From: Megaleporinus macrocephalus
Lineage: Eukaryota > Chordata > Actinopteri > Characiformes > Anostomidae
Direction of reading: 5' to 3'
Assembly (NCBI GenBank): GCA_021613375.1
Contig: CM038720.1
Span: forward strand, 12,865,962 to 12,929,961
Length of the DNA: 64,000 nucleotides
How positions within the stretch are numbered: the stretch's first letter is position 1; each line of letters opens with the position of its first letter. The position numbers were made by a program, and so were the translations under genes. The notes under the pieces are model-generated. The model had not been told where the DNA came from. It saw only the letters and a program-made list of their open reading frames with translations, and ran no database searches. Positions 1-10,995 of the stretch are shown here, piece after piece.

Positions 1-330
1 CAGTTTTCACTACATTTAATTAATTAGCTTTTTTCGTTTTAAATTAAGGGTCTAAATTGAATGATAACAGTATTGGGGATGTTTGTATGACTTACTATGT
101 TTATTTACTGTTAATTTTGTAAAAAATATTATGGTGTTTCATATGAGCTCATTAAAAATGGTAATAAACCAGTTTAGACCATGTTTCATGACTTGCTTGT
201 GCTAATAACTACATGTAGCCCTGCCGTGGCATAGAGCCCCGCCCTCGATCGGTATCGGCTATCGGCTATCACACTGAAAGGTGATCGCCGATTGGAATCG
301 GCCTCAAAAATGCTGAACGATCCATCTCTA
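1..330 (-). mobile_element. Non-autonomous hAT-like element, partial at window edge
   Basis: This segment is the reverse-complement relative of the complete element at 52298-53212. They share the passage about a CCCTGCCGTGGCATAGAGCC motif (221-240), the ATCGGCTATCGGC-rich subterminal region and the terminal CCATCTCTA. The terminal repeat ends at 330 and the rest of the element lies before the window. It has no coding capacity here. Assignment to hAT rests on the 8-bp target duplication of the other copy. Confidence 0.75.
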
Positions 331-544
331 ATTTGGACCCAAGCATTTCATCTACATGACAGATATTGTTTACATGACAAGAGAGCTCATCTTTTTTGCA
401 AATGACCAATAGAAGTACTATCTAAAGTCATAAAATGGTTCTAGAATTTGACCATCATTTGTTACATTTCCAGTCAAAATAGACGTTAAGTGCAGGTTTT
501 TCATTTTTAACCATCTGTAAACAACAACAGAAAATACATTTACC
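331..544. other. Unassigned AT-rich sequence
   Basis: I see no gene or recognisable repeat here. It lies between the hAT-like terminus and the decayed transposase coding region and could be an intron or non-coding part of that transposon. Confidence 0.4.
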
Positions 545-1166
545 TTTAATACAGTTGCCAAAACACACCATCATGAAGAGACAGCACTCTCACAGGTCAT
601 CTCTCATGGGCCAAAAATTTAAGTGACCTGAAAGCGAGTTCCAAAACCAGCCTGCCAGTGCTCCGTTCTGTTGATACCAAGTCTGACAGTAGAGCATTAA
701 TGGGTGTGCAGTTCAGGGCCGCTGTCTTATTTACAGCTTCCAAATGATGGCACGATTTTTTTGTGCTCTCTGAACTTTTCTCCCGCTTTCCTCCAGTTGA
801 AAAGACCCCTTTCACAAATGTGCTGTCAGCTCTTATCTTCCCCTCGCTGATTAGCTTCTTTTCCACAGCGCAACAACAAATGAAGCACAAGGCTGTATCT
901 GTATCTTTCACGTAGTGAGGCAATTTCCAACGTAATAATCAACTTGCATTGAAGCTTCTTTGAAAAGTTTTGTTTTCAAAACGGCTCCCGAGAAGAGTCA
1001 GATCTTGTGGTTGGAGGAGATGATTAGCATCAGTGCTGAAAGTTGCTTGTTCGGGTGTTGTAAGGCTGACGTCAGTGTCAGCTGGATCACCTTTCTCTTC
1101 GTTGTTTGGCTTGATGGTGCAATCTGTGTTGCTGTCAGGAACGGTAGTACATATGTTTCTCTGCAT
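545..1166 (-). pseudogene. N-terminal remnant of a TTF-type zinc finger hAT transposase (ZMYM1-like)
   Basis: Read on the minus strand, a methionine near 1166 opens a 75-residue frame ending in ENKTFQRSFNAS. After an in-frame stop the reading continues as LPHYVKDTDTALCFICC, a region typical of the TTF-type zinc finger that precedes the hAT transposase domain in ZMYM1-like proteins. It then runs through NKTAALNCTPINALLSDL and FRSLKFLAHER, and after a frame break through HDGVFWQLY near 550-576. The order matches the start of such transposases: acidic leader, zinc finger, helical linker. The RNase-H-like catalytic domain is absent and stops and frameshifts are present, so it is dead. Its first part was copied in inverted orientation to 3671-4055. 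Family name is by recognition of the protein pattern, not by search. Confidence 0.65.
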
Positions 1167-1277
1167 TATTTCTTAGCACCCTGTTCTTTGATAGCCAGGA
1201 CCCCCACAGGAGCACCACAGAGCAGGTATTATCTGGGTGTATCTAGGATTTATACAGCGTTTAGTCTATATGTAGGC
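892..1277 (+). repeat. Left arm of a long inverted repeat
   Basis: Positions 892-1277 match the reverse complement of 3671-4055 over their whole length with few differences. The arm carries the 5' part of the hAT transposase remnant, then a piece of the palindromic element family (about 1158-1240, including the AGGACCCCCACAGG and CACCACAGAGCAGG motifs), then the first unit of the tandem array. Matching stops sharply outside GCTGTATCTGTATC on the left and at the TGTAGGC next to the inserted element on the right. Confidence 0.85.
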
Positions 1278-2197
1278 CAGTGTTAATTTTGACAGCAAAT
1301 TTTGATTTAGTCTTAGTCATAGTCTTTTGACTAAAATGTCACTTAGTTTTAGTCATAATTTAGTCATCTGAATTTAGTTTTAGTCTAGTTTTAGTCGACT
1401 AATTATCATAAGAATATAGTCTAGACTAAATCTACAGTCGATTCAGTCGACTAAAATATAATGGGTGTAAAATGTAATGCTTTTTCTTCAGTTCTCCGGA
1501 CTCTGGCTCTGCACATACAGCGTTTCACCTGCTTCCCACATACCTGATCAACTAATCTGACCATTAACACCACCTTACTGAGTTAATACAGCGTTTATAT
1601 CAGGACACGCTCTAAACTGTACAGAACAGTGTGCTTTCAGGACTAGGATTAAGCAAGGCTAAGCTAGCGTTAGCAGCGGTAAAGCTAGCTGATGGTGGTG
1701 CTGGAGGGCTGATGTCCAGCGCGGTGTGGTGATTTTCTCTAAACACAAACTCTAAACTCTCTTTCTCTCTGCTGACACTGTCTAGATAACTTAGTTCCAC
1801 CATGATTAGCGACAGTTCAGAGACTCGTATGGTCTTCCCGGATTTAGACCAAATTTGTGTAAGTGTGCATTTGATTGATGGCTACTCGGCTTGTCCCGCC
1901 TCTCCATATACGCCGAAGTAGTTATGATTGGATGTTTTCCCTAACTTGTCCCGCCTCTCCATATACGCCGAAGTATTCTGATTGAATGTTTTCCTAACTT
2001 GTCCCTTCTGATTGGATGTCGTCCCTGCCAAACATATTTGTCTCGTTTTTATTAGTTGACTAAAGTATCAATCAATTTTGTCATAGTTTTTATCCTTTCT
2101 GTAGATTTTAGTAAGTTTTCGTCTCGTTCTCGTCATGAAAAAAAGGTTCGTTGACGAAAACTATGACGAAAATAGTTCGTCAACTAAATTAACACTG
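1278..2197. mobile_element. Non-autonomous DNA transposon with CAGTGTTAATTT termini
   Basis: The segment starts CAGTGTTAATTTTGACAG and ends with the reverse complement of CAGTGTTAATTTAGTTGACG. Its ends are rich in TTTAGTC and TCGTC motifs, while the interior (about 1490-2040) is unrelated and includes a 57-bp direct duplication around CTTGTCCCGCCTCTCCATAT (1892 and 1949). It interrupts the 29-bp tandem array, whose units resume at 2198. The flanking octamers ATGTAGGC and ATGTATAC agree at 6 of 8 positions, which fits a decayed 8-bp duplication and a hAT-like origin but does not prove it. No transposase is present. Confidence 0.65.
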
Positions 2198-3640
2198 ATG
2201 TATACAGTGTTTAGTCTGTATCTAGACTATGTACAGTGTTTAGTCTGTATCTACACTTGATACAACGTTTAGTCTGTATTTACACTATATACAGTGTTTA
2301 GTCTGTATCTAGGCTATGTACAGTGTTTAGTCTGTATCTACACTTGATACAACGTTTAGTCTGTATTTACACTATATACAGTGTTTAGTCTGTATCTAGA
2401 TGATAAATATAAAATAAATTTCTGAATATCGTTTAGTCTGTATCTACACTATGGTACAGTGTTTAGTCTGCATGTAGGCTTTATACAGCATTTAGTCTGT
2501 ATCTAGGCTTTATACAGTGTTTAGTCTTTATCTAGACTTTATACAGCATCTAGTCTATAGCTTTACTTTATACAGCATTTAGTCTGTATCTAGGTTTTAT
2601 ACAGCATTTAGTCTATATATAGGTTTTATACAGTGTTTAGTCTGTATTTACACTATATACAGTGTTTAGTCTGTATCTACACTTGACCGTGTTTAGTCTG
2701 TATTTACACTATATACAGCGTTTAGTCTGTATCTACACTTGATATAGTGTTTAGTCTGTATTTACACTATATACAGTGTTTAGTCTGTATCCACACTAGA
2801 TATAGTGTTTAGTCTGTATTTACACTATATACAGTGTTTAGTCTGTATCTACACTTGAGATAGTATTTAGTCTGTATTTACACTATATACAGTGTTTAAT
2901 CTGTATTTACACTTGATATAGTGTTTAGTCTGTATTTACACTATATACAGTGTTTAGTCTGTATCTACACTTGACAGTGTTTAGTCTGTATTTACACTAT
3001 ATACAGCGTTTAGTCTGTATTTACACTTGATATAGTGTTTAGTCTGTATTTACACTATATACAGTGTTTAGTCTGTATCTACACTTGATATAGTGTTTAG
3101 TCTGTATTTACACTATATACAGTGTTTAGTCTGTATCTACACTAGATATAGTGTTTAGTCTGTATTTACACTATATACAGTGTTTAGTCTGTATCTACAC
3201 TTGATATAGTGTTTTGTCTGTATTTACACTATATACAGTGTTTAGTCTGTATCTACACTTGATATAGTGTTTAGTCTGCATTTACACTATATACAGTGTT
3301 TAGTCTGTATCTACACTTGATATAGTGTTTAGTCTGTATTTACACTATATACAGTGTTTAGTCTGTATCTACACTAGATATAGTGTTTAGTCTGTATTTA
3401 CACTATATACAGTGTTTAGTCTGTATCTACACTTGATATAGTGTTTAGTCTGCATTTACACTATATACAGTGTTTAGTCTGTATCTAGACTATAATTAGC
3501 ATTTTGTCTGTATCTAGACTATGTACAGTGTTTAGTCTGTATCAAGGCTGTACACAGCATTTAGTCTGCATCGAGACAATGTACAGTGTTTAGTCTATAT
3601 TTAGGCTTTATACAGCATTTAGTCTGTATAACACACTGTA
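2198..3640. repeat. Minisatellite with 29-bp units organised as 58-bp dimers
   Basis: Every unit contains the core GTTTAGTCTGTAT. In the centre (about 2640-3480) two unit types alternate, one with CTACACTTGATATAGT and one with TTACACTATATACAGT, giving a 58-bp dimer. Towards both edges the units are monomeric and degenerate (variants with CTAGGCTTTATACAGC). The array begins before 1278, is split by the inserted element, and its last units turn over into the inverted arm at 3671. Stray units also occur at about 4739-4815. No coding role. Confidence 0.9.
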
Positions 3641-3670
3641 ATAATTACACTGTAATAAACACTGTATAAA

Positions 3671-4055
3671 GCCTACATAAAGACTAAACACTGTATAAAT
3701 CCTAGATACACCCAGATAATACCTGCCTTGTGGTGACCCTGTGGGGGTCCTGGCTATCAAAGAACAGGGTGCTAAGAAATAATGCAGAGAAACATATGTA
3801 CTACCGTTCCTGACAGCAACACAGATTGCACCATCAAGCCAAACAACGAAGAGAAAGGTGATCCAGCTGACACTGACGTCAGCCTTACAACACCCGAACA
3901 AGCAACTTTCAGCACTGATGCTAGTCATCTCCTCCAACCACAAGATCTGACTCTTCTCGGGAGCCGTTTTGAAAACAAAACTTTTCAAAGAAGCTTCAAT
4001 GCAAGTTGATGATTATGTTGGAAATTGCCTCACTACGTGAAAGATACAGATACAG
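3671..4055 (-). repeat. Right arm of the long inverted repeat
   Basis: This is the inverted partner of 892-1277. In order it holds reversed array units, the palindromic-element fragment ending with ATGCAGAGAAACAT (3781-3794), then the start of the transposase remnant on the + strand. Outside 4055 the sequence no longer resembles the left flank. Confidence 0.85.
3782..4009 (+). pseudogene. Inverted duplicate of the hAT transposase N-terminus
   Basis: A 75-residue open frame from MQRNICTTVPDSN to SFNAS is identical to the left-arm copy except for Ser in place of Asn near residue 48. It stops before the zinc finger, only the beginning of which (LPHYVKDTDTA, after the stop) was included in the duplication. 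It is a partial copy and not a plausible functional protein. The near identity implies a recent duplication or sequence exchange between the arms. Confidence 0.65.
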
Positions 4056-4738
4056 CTAACCGACATAAACGCACTTCCCCTGTTCAGCTGCCTGCATGTT
4101 AACAAATGTGCTCCTTGCATCGTTCAATTACGTGCTTGCGTTTCCAGGGGTTACGGGGCAGAGTTGATGAATGCTTGTGGTTTTATACAAGCTATATCTC
4201 TAGTATAAGCATATACATTTTAGCCTACAAATGTTTGACTGAGTTTCAGAACATTATCCAGTGAGCAGCATATCAGCACATGTTCAGACAGATGTTCAGA
4301 TGTTTTAGTGTGTTGTAACATTTTTACTGCTGCAATTATAGTAAAATTAAATTAATTTGTTAGTAATTATTTATTATACTGTACATTTGTGTTTTTTTAT
4401 ATTTTGAATACAGTGTTTTATATATATAATGTATGAATAATACTTTTGGAAAAAGAGACGGGCCCTTTAGTATTTTGATATTGTCCAATCTAGCCTCCTG
4501 ATCTTGAGGATCTTGAGACTTTTTATGTTCTGTATCTGGGCTGACGCTGTAATCTGTTAAATCTGTGTACAAAAGAATAAAAAACTCGTCTGATAAAGAA
4601 GATACAGACTTCCAATATAGAGATTCTTGGCAGTTTTTCTGAGGCCTTCAAATTGTTTTTATCAATATCGGAATTATATTGTATTGACCGAAACTAAGTA
4701 ATATATTGCAATATAAATGTTGACCATATCGTCCAGCA
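4056..4738. other. Unassigned AT-rich stretch with a possible hAT end
   Basis: No gene is visible. At 4722-4740 the sequence reads CATATCGTCCAGCACTA, which resembles the terminus of hAT elements that begin TAGNGCTGGACGATATG. I could not find its other end, so I do not call an element. Confidence 0.3.
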
Positions 4739-4815
4739 CTAGTCTGTATCTAGACTATATACAGTGTTTACTCTATACTTAGGCTTTATACAGTGTTTAG
4801 TCTGTATCTAGGTTA

Positions 4816-5265
4816 TTCCGATTGCTCCCATGTACTGCTAAGCTTCACTCCTGATGTGTTTTATATGAAATTTGTGAAAATGTAATGTTTTTATGATTTA
4901 ATAATTTAAAGTTTTGAGCCCTCAGTTTGAGCTCAGTTGTTCTTACAAACACAATCTGACTATTAAAAGTAATTGAAAGCTATTTAAGAATTTCTTTTTA
5001 ATGTGTTTTTCTTAGAGATCACATTCAAATTTTCACTTTTTGCAGCCTACACTATATTAAGTGAGTAGGTGTTTCATTCATGTGAATTTTTATCTAATCT
5101 TCTCAAAAGTTTCTAATGAAAAAATATAACTTGAATAACATAATTTTGCCTCTAAATTAAATAAATGGGTTGCTGAGTGGCACAGCACTACGAACTGCAT
5201 TATCTGTGTTAATATTTATAGTAAATGCAATTGTCTATTGAAAACTGGTGTAGGTTATCTTGTTG
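4816..5265. other. AT-rich stretch, nothing recognised
   Basis: Low GC, many stops in all frames, no repeat similarity found within the window. Confidence 0.4.
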
Positions 5266-5900
5266 CCTAGGTAAAATCACCATCACGCCCGGCCTCCTGA
5301 TGTTGTTCCTAATGGACGTTAATGGTTACGCAGTTTCTTGTAATTGCTCACCTACTTTGGCTATGATGGGCACACTGCTCTTTCCAATTTTGCTGAGGGG
5401 GTAATGCGTCGTTTGCATTCCCGACAGAGGCTAAGTAGTTGTTAAAAGAAGCGATTACAGCGAGCGTGGCGCACGCCGGCTGAATTTATGCTTCACGCCT
5501 CCCCCCGATCCCTGGGCGTCGGTCCGTTACAAGCCGGCATTCATCAAGCCCCTTTAAATAGCCTTCCGTCAGGAATTATCATTTAGAACAGGAAGATAGA
5601 TCTCATCCTCAAATAAAAAATGTTGGGTGCATCACAGGCTCAGATAAGACGCCGGCCAAGAAGCTTTGAAGCATCTCGGCGGCAGCATGCAGATGAAACA
5701 CGTGGAGATGAAAAAGAAGCCTCAAGTGAGAGGACGTTAATGGGCTATAGGGAGAGATGCACAGCTACTTTGATGCTATGCTTCTGTACTTTTTGCTTGA
5801 AAGACTTGGTGGTAGATCTTCCATAAAAGACCTTGTTACGTAGAGTATAGAAGGAAGAGTGAGAAGCTGCATTTATGGTAAGCGTGCTGTTGATGATGCT
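5266..5900. other. Low-repeat block, candidate conserved non-coding DNA
   Basis: The stretch has higher GC than its surroundings, no similarity to other parts of the window, and includes AATTGCTC, TAATGCGTCGTTTGC and ATTTATGCTTCACGCC-type motifs. A 68-codon frame at 5620-5826 has no recognisable domain. In a giant intron such blocks are often conserved enhancers. That is inference only. Confidence 0.3.
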
Positions 5901-6558
5901 CGAGTTATTTGATCAAAAATAGTTTCAAAGCTCTCAGTCTAGCTCCTGGTCACAAACTTTACCACCCACATACCAGGCCCATCCCGGGAGCTTAGACTTG
6001 TAAGCTTATGATAATCTGAGCTAGTGTTGAATTATGAATGGCGCTGAAGACATGGTGCAGTTTTTAGGCCAAATTTCTCTCTGTCTTTCTTTCTCCCTTT
6101 CTCTCTCACTCTCTCTCTCTCTCACTCTGTCTCCGTCTAACCAAGTCAGAAGATGAGTGCGCAAGTGCTGCACTCGTGGAGGAGCTCACGTACGGCTAAA
6201 ATATACATCAGCTGGAGAAACCCCCTATGACCTCCATACATTTTGAATGCATAGGTAATTTCTTTTGCGCCCGCTGAGGAATATTAGTTCAGCTCAGCCA
6301 GAAACGAACCACTCACATTTCAATTTTTTTTGACAGACAGTTTCGATTAGTGATTGCCTCCCGAATACCGTATGGAAGGCCGAATGGAAAGAATTTCCAA
6401 TGACTGCCCAAACAATAGCAGGGGGTGCAGTCAACCTGCAGCTTTTGTCCTGAGCGCACACAAATATGTGGACGCTTGACCATCACATTTCTATGAACTT
6501 GTTGGAATCCCATTCTAAAATCAGTCGCATTAATATGGAGTGGCTTCCTCTTTGTAGC
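5901..6558. other. Unassigned sequence with a CT-rich microsatellite
   Basis: Positions about 6075-6135 are an imperfect (CT)n / CTCTCTCT tract. The rest shows no repeat or gene that I recognise. Confidence 0.4.
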
Positions 6559-6850
6559 TCTGATGGGAAGGATTTTCACAAGATTTTGGGCCGTGTGAAC
6601 TTCGAATCAACTTTCTAGTTTATACCAAAGGTGTTCTGTTGGGTTGAGGTCAAAGCTCTGTGCAGACCACTGGACTTACTCCACACTAAAGCCCCTTAAC
6701 CCATGTCTTTATGGACATTCTCAAATTCCTGCAACAGGAAAGGCTCCTCCCTAAACTTCTGAAAACATATAATTGTCTGAAATGTCTTTGTATGCTCATC
6801 ATCCCTCCTCAACCAAACTTTATAGTTGGCACTATGCAACAAGGTGACTT
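6559..6850 (-). pseudogene. Tc1-like transposase fragment
   Basis: The sequence has the layout of a Tc1 transposase 3' half read backwards. It shows GGAAGGATTTTCACAAGATTTTGG, then GGTGTTCTGTTGGGTTGAGGTC (the reverse of the DLNPIEH region), then CATGTCTTTATGGACATTC, and finally CCTCAACCAAACTTTATAGT, the reverse of the FGGGG-type segment. The coding is broken throughout. No terminal repeats were seen. Confidence 0.65.
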
Positions 6851-7235
6851 TAACCACAGTGTGCTGCGGTCGCCTAATGTGCCCAATTCAGGAGGTCATC
6901 TGGGTAATGTTTGTGTACTACTTGATGACTACTAGCCACGCTCGCCTACTGAGTAGTAGGCAAGTAGGTGACTTCGGACGCAGCCCATATCTCCAGTTTC
7001 TGGCCTAATAAAGGGATACAGCAGTGGTTAAGCCATCCTAGACATTATTCAATTTTGAGTAGATAGAGATTACAGTCATATGAGAAATATTTAGTTCATG
7101 TCACCTGAAGACTAAAGAGGTATGATTGAGGGAAAGTCGGAGTGAGGAAATCATCACTGTAGTTAAAGTTCTTTGAAAAATAAAGTTTGATGTTATCTCT
7201 CTTAAGTTTTCACCCTTTATTTGCCAGCTTATGCG

Positions 7236-7297
7236 TTCCACCTTAAATGAAGCAGGAGGTACCTAAGAACATCACTGCAGCACCATTTAAGGTGGAA
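7236..7297. mobile_element. Short palindromic MITE (TTCCACCTTAAAT family), copy 1
   Basis: The ends are TTCCACCTTAAAT and its complement ATTTAAGGTGGAA around a 36-bp spacer that includes GCTGCA-like positions. Related copies lie at 51335-51409 and 62744-62817. Confidence 0.65.
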
Positions 7298-8284
7298 ATC
7301 TTAGCTTCATTGTTTTTGTTTTTTTTTTTTGTTTTTTTGGCAGTTTTCATTATTTGTTTTCCACCTAAACATTTTTACTTTAGTTCAAATCATGAAGAAA
7401 ATTTAGAGCTCTCATGCAAGACATACAGAAGTTTAGATGAGCAGAGTTTGTCAGCTTGAACCGTCTGGAGTTGTCTTGGAGAACCACCACAACTGGGCGG
7501 AAACAAAAACATGGTAACTTCTTTTCTTGCCAACAGAATGAAGAGGGAGACCAGTTCAGAGCTTTATTCTTGAGGATGCCGTGTTACAGACATTCTTTTG
7601 GGAGCTCTCGAAACATGGTTTAACATGGTCTCGGCAACTGCACAAGCTTATAGGCCTGCCTTCATGGGTTTGGGGCAGCTTCCTTTGGGGGTTCCTACTA
7701 TAAATGATGGGCTTTACAGAACCATAAACTTCTCGCAACCTCTGTAGCATTCAGTGTGGCCATCTATATAAACAAGCTTTTAACAGACACCATAGTATGT
7801 AAGAAATATTCACAACACAGGTCAGTCTCTTTCCTGCTTTAATCTCTCCTCCATTAAAACGCCAACTATGATGAAAATACATTGAAGAATTGACTGCAAG
7901 TTTTAACTCTTCCAGTCATTACCCAAGAGTCATCATCTACGTGATGGAGTCGAAGAATGGACTCTCTTGGTATCCACTCCCCACTGCCTTACTTAAAGAA
8001 CTTCTTTCATCTGGCTGGATGAACACTTTGTGGAGAATAAGAATACAAAATTTTGTAAATGCCTCACTCAAGTCTGTTATGGTTTAAATATAAATTTATT
8101 TTGGATATACATATTCATTTTAAAAGTCAATGTTCATCTTAAATTCTTGTGCAGGAAAGCCAACATGTAAGTGTGCTTGGTGCCCTAGATGATTAGATTT
8201 CTGTGGATGATGCATGAAGGTCTAGTACCATGCTGTCTGCTCAGTTTCATGGATGTGCAGCTCTAATCCTCAAGAAAAAAATAC
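7298..8284. other. Unassigned intronic sequence
   Basis: No gene recognised. A 64-codon minus-strand frame at 7556-7750 has no known domain. A T-rich run lies at 7308-7330. Confidence 0.4.
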
Positions 8285-8425
8285 TTTTACTTTTCTACTT
8301 TGGGCACATTGAGTTTCATTCCGTTTTATACTTCTACTTGAGCTAATAATGAAAGTTGTACTTTTATAGTTTTTACTGGAGTACTAGTACTTATACTCCT
8401 GTACTTCTGCCACCTCTGCCTGACA
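8285..8425. repeat. TACTTTTACTT-type dispersed repeat fragment
   Basis: The run of TACTTTTAC, CTACTTGAG and GAGTACTAGTACTTATAC resembles the subterminal region of a common teleost DNA-transposon family whose ends carry repeated 'acttttact' words. Only a fragment is present and the class is not certain. Confidence 0.4.
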
Positions 8426-9342
8426 GTTCTTGTATTAATGCTGCTTCCAGAAACTGTTTGCAGCTCTGTAATGAAACTGATGTTGGCCAGGTCTGAGGCT
8501 GAAACACCTAAGCTTAACCCTGTAGAATCGACGGGCGCGGGGCGTCAAGCGCAGTGTTTCAGTATGTTTCTGTTAATATCTTTGCGATAACGCAGTGCAG
8601 AAAACTAGTTTAAACATTTCCTGAATCAACAGAGTCCATCCTTGCATTACACCCAATCCTGAGCCTGGACGTCACTTAAGTCCGGAGTTATGAGCCTATC
8701 AAAAATGAGCAACCCAGTCTGCCTCCCTTGTCTGGATTTGTGTGTCTGTCACCAGCCTCTCCTCCATAATTGGTAGATTTTGTGTCTGTCATCTATGTTT
8801 TGTGTAAAGCTGACCAATGGGCTTTCAGGAAATCACTAGACTACCGTTGACACACAGAAAAAATTAGAGAAACCGGTGCATGTAGTTTTTTATTCTGTAT
8901 GTTTTGGATTGCTTTTATATGTGAAAGTAAACATTTTCTAATGACCAGACACTGGACTTTTATGAAGTAAACATTTACTAATTAAGTTTATGTTTATATC
9001 CAAGTTTATGGCTGTTGGCTGTTGTATCAAGTAGAGTGGAAACATTCAATAAACGCTTTTACAGAATTAAATTTTAGACATTTATTTCACATTTGTATAC
9101 TATTTTATTCTTACATTCAACAACTGATGTGAAGCTATGCCTCTGGTAAATCCATTTCAAGCACCAAAACAGTTACAAATATATTTTTTTCAAGATATAT
9201 GAAGAATTTTAAAAACTGGCTTTAAGTTTTTCAGCTTTAGGACCAGATAATCTCTTCATATTTCCTCATTACAGCTGAGACTGTTCTGAATATTCTTATA
9301 TAAAATATGTGGGTATTATGTTACATGCAAGTGCCTTTAAAG
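8426..9342. other. Unassigned sequence
   Basis: No gene or repeat identified. Ordinary AT-rich non-coding DNA from 8870 on. Confidence 0.4.
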
Positions 9343-9600
9343 TAGGGCTGGGCGATAAGGGAAAAAATCTTATCATGATAATTTTTTTCATATCAGTCGA
9401 TATCGATATATATCACGATATAAATCACTATTTCCTTTTTACTTTAAGTGAGAAGTGAAGATATCAAAATTTAACATTTTTCTTAAAATGTTTTTATCCT
9501 CTGATTTATTTTCAGATAAATAGACAAATGTACTATAGAACATTACACAACTGTATTAAACACACACACACACATACATACACACTTACATATATATATG
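9343..9600 (+). mobile_element. hAT-like element end (TAGGGCTGGGCGATA), truncated
   Basis: Begins TAGGGCTGGGCGATAAGG, followed by ATCTTATCATGATAAT and ATATCGATATATATC, and continues to a (CA)n/(TA)n microsatellite. It is the inverted match of the right end of the complete element at 34765-35918 (about 35700-35918). The other terminus is missing. Confidence 0.7.
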
Positions 9601-9740
9601 GATGGGGCAGTATTAGTATGAACAGTATTTACACATAGACACTGTGTTAAGCAGGCTGGGTTAAGCAGGGTTAAGCAGGGTTAATAAACAGGAGGGGTGT
9701 CCACATATTTTTGTAGCGTAAACTGACACGGCAGAAACCT
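9601..9740. repeat. Short repeat with Tc1-like terminal motif
   Basis: GGGTTAAGCAGGGTTAAGCA (9659-9678) is a small tandem repeat. GGGGTGTCCACATATTTTTG (9695-9714) resembles the terminal region of Tc1-like elements, as does GTGTGTCCACATACTTTTGG at 37844-37863. Confidence 0.4.
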
Positions 9741-10330
9741 ACATAATGAAGAACTGCCATATTGAAAGGGCAGTTTGCGTCCTTCCCATAACGCTCTAAT
9801 GACGGGCAATAACGACGCACAATGTGTGGCTCGATATGAAAAGCAGCCGTGATGCGTTGTTCCCTTGTTTTTCGCTCATTATGTATTCTCATTCATCACA
9901 TTGATTTTAGCATACACACTGTCCTTGTTCCAGCCGGCCTCACCAAGTCAAAGCGCGAAGGCCGATCGACTCTCTCAATAATGCCCGGATCATGCGCTTC
10001 TAGATCGCTGTTAGATGTGACTTGGCCGGCTCGACATGGCAGCTAATTGTTTTGCATTGTTTAACAGGATAATTCGTCAGCGATGAAGGCAGCAGTAGCA
10101 GCCAGGTGTGTTTGCTCAAAGATGAAGGCATTGGATCAAACGGCAGGTAGATGACAGCACCCAGCTGAGGGTGGCTGCACAGATTCAACTCCGCTTTAAA
10201 TATTAAATACTCAATAGGCAGGATGAACCTGGCCACTTGCAAAAATAGAGAGCTCTTAAAAGCTAGTTGTAGAGTTTTGGCACTGCTGGACCTTCCAAAA
10301 GGGCACCCTGTCTGGCTTCTGTTAGTGGCA
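9741..10330. other. Low-repeat block, candidate conserved non-coding DNA
   Basis: Balanced GC and no similarity to other parts of the window. Short frames on both strands have no recognisable domain. Confidence 0.3.
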
Positions 10331-10882
10331 AACACACCACCTTCTTATTATAAACATTGTCTTATCAGCTCTACTTACCATATGGGAGCACTTTGTAGTT
10401 CAACAATAACATACTGTAGTCTAGCTGATATATATATATATATATATTGGTTATCCCCTTTTACCATGTTCTTTAATGGTCAGGACCCTCACAGGATTGT
10501 TGTTGTGTGTTGTGCTACTATGAGTGGATCAGACACAGCAGTGCTGCTGCTGGAGTGTTTAAACACCTCAGCGTCACTGCTGGACTGAGAATAGTCCACC
10601 AACCAACAACAACCAGCCAACAGTGTACTGTGGGCAGCATCCTGTGAGCACTGATGAAAGACTAGAGGAACACAAACTGTGCAGCAACAGATGAGCTACT
10701 GTCTCTGACTTTATGTCTACACGGACACAGTGTCTGATCCACTCATACCAGCACAACACACACTAACACATCACCACCATGTCACTGTCACTGCAGTGCT
10801 GAGAATGACCCACAACCTTTGGGGGTCTTGATAATTGAAGAACAGGGTGAAAGGGGTTTTGATGTTTCGGCTGGTCAGTGTA
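10331..10882. mobile_element. Palindromic MITE, near-complete copy
   Basis: The left half runs ATCAGCTCTACTTACCATAT, CACTTTGTAGTTC, ATGGTCAGGACCCTCACAGG, GAGTGGATCAGACACAGCAG. The right half returns the inverted order: TGATCCACTCATACCAGCAC, GCAGTGCTGAGAATGACCCA, GAAGAACAGGGTGAAAGGGG. The ending GGCTGGTCAGTGTA resembles the GATCGGTGTA terminus of a Tc1/mariner family. A (TA)n tract at 10427-10447 is internal. Open frames here are non-functional. Confidence 0.8.
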
Positions 10883-10934
10883 TCTGTAAAGATTATGATG
10901 AAGTAGTAAGTTGAAGCGATTGGGTACAAACAAG

Positions 10935-10995
10935 CTGTGATGGACTGGCAGCTTGTCCATGGTGTTTCCCAGCCTTCAACCCAATGAGTGCTGGG
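10935..10995 (+). repeat. L2/SINE-type tail fragment
   Basis: TGTGATGGACTGGCAGCTTG followed by CAATGAGTGCTGGGATAGA is a well-known passage of fish L2-clade LINE tails and the SINEs that borrow them. It is followed by an (ATGA)n-like tail. Confidence 0.55.

Noticed and set aside
960..1286. 108-codon + strand frame duplicated as a 126-codon minus frame at 3608-3988, as a possible secreted or membrane protein pair
   Set aside because: The duplicated frame is antisense to the better supported hAT transposase N-terminus, and its conservation is explained by the near-identical DNA of the inverted arms.
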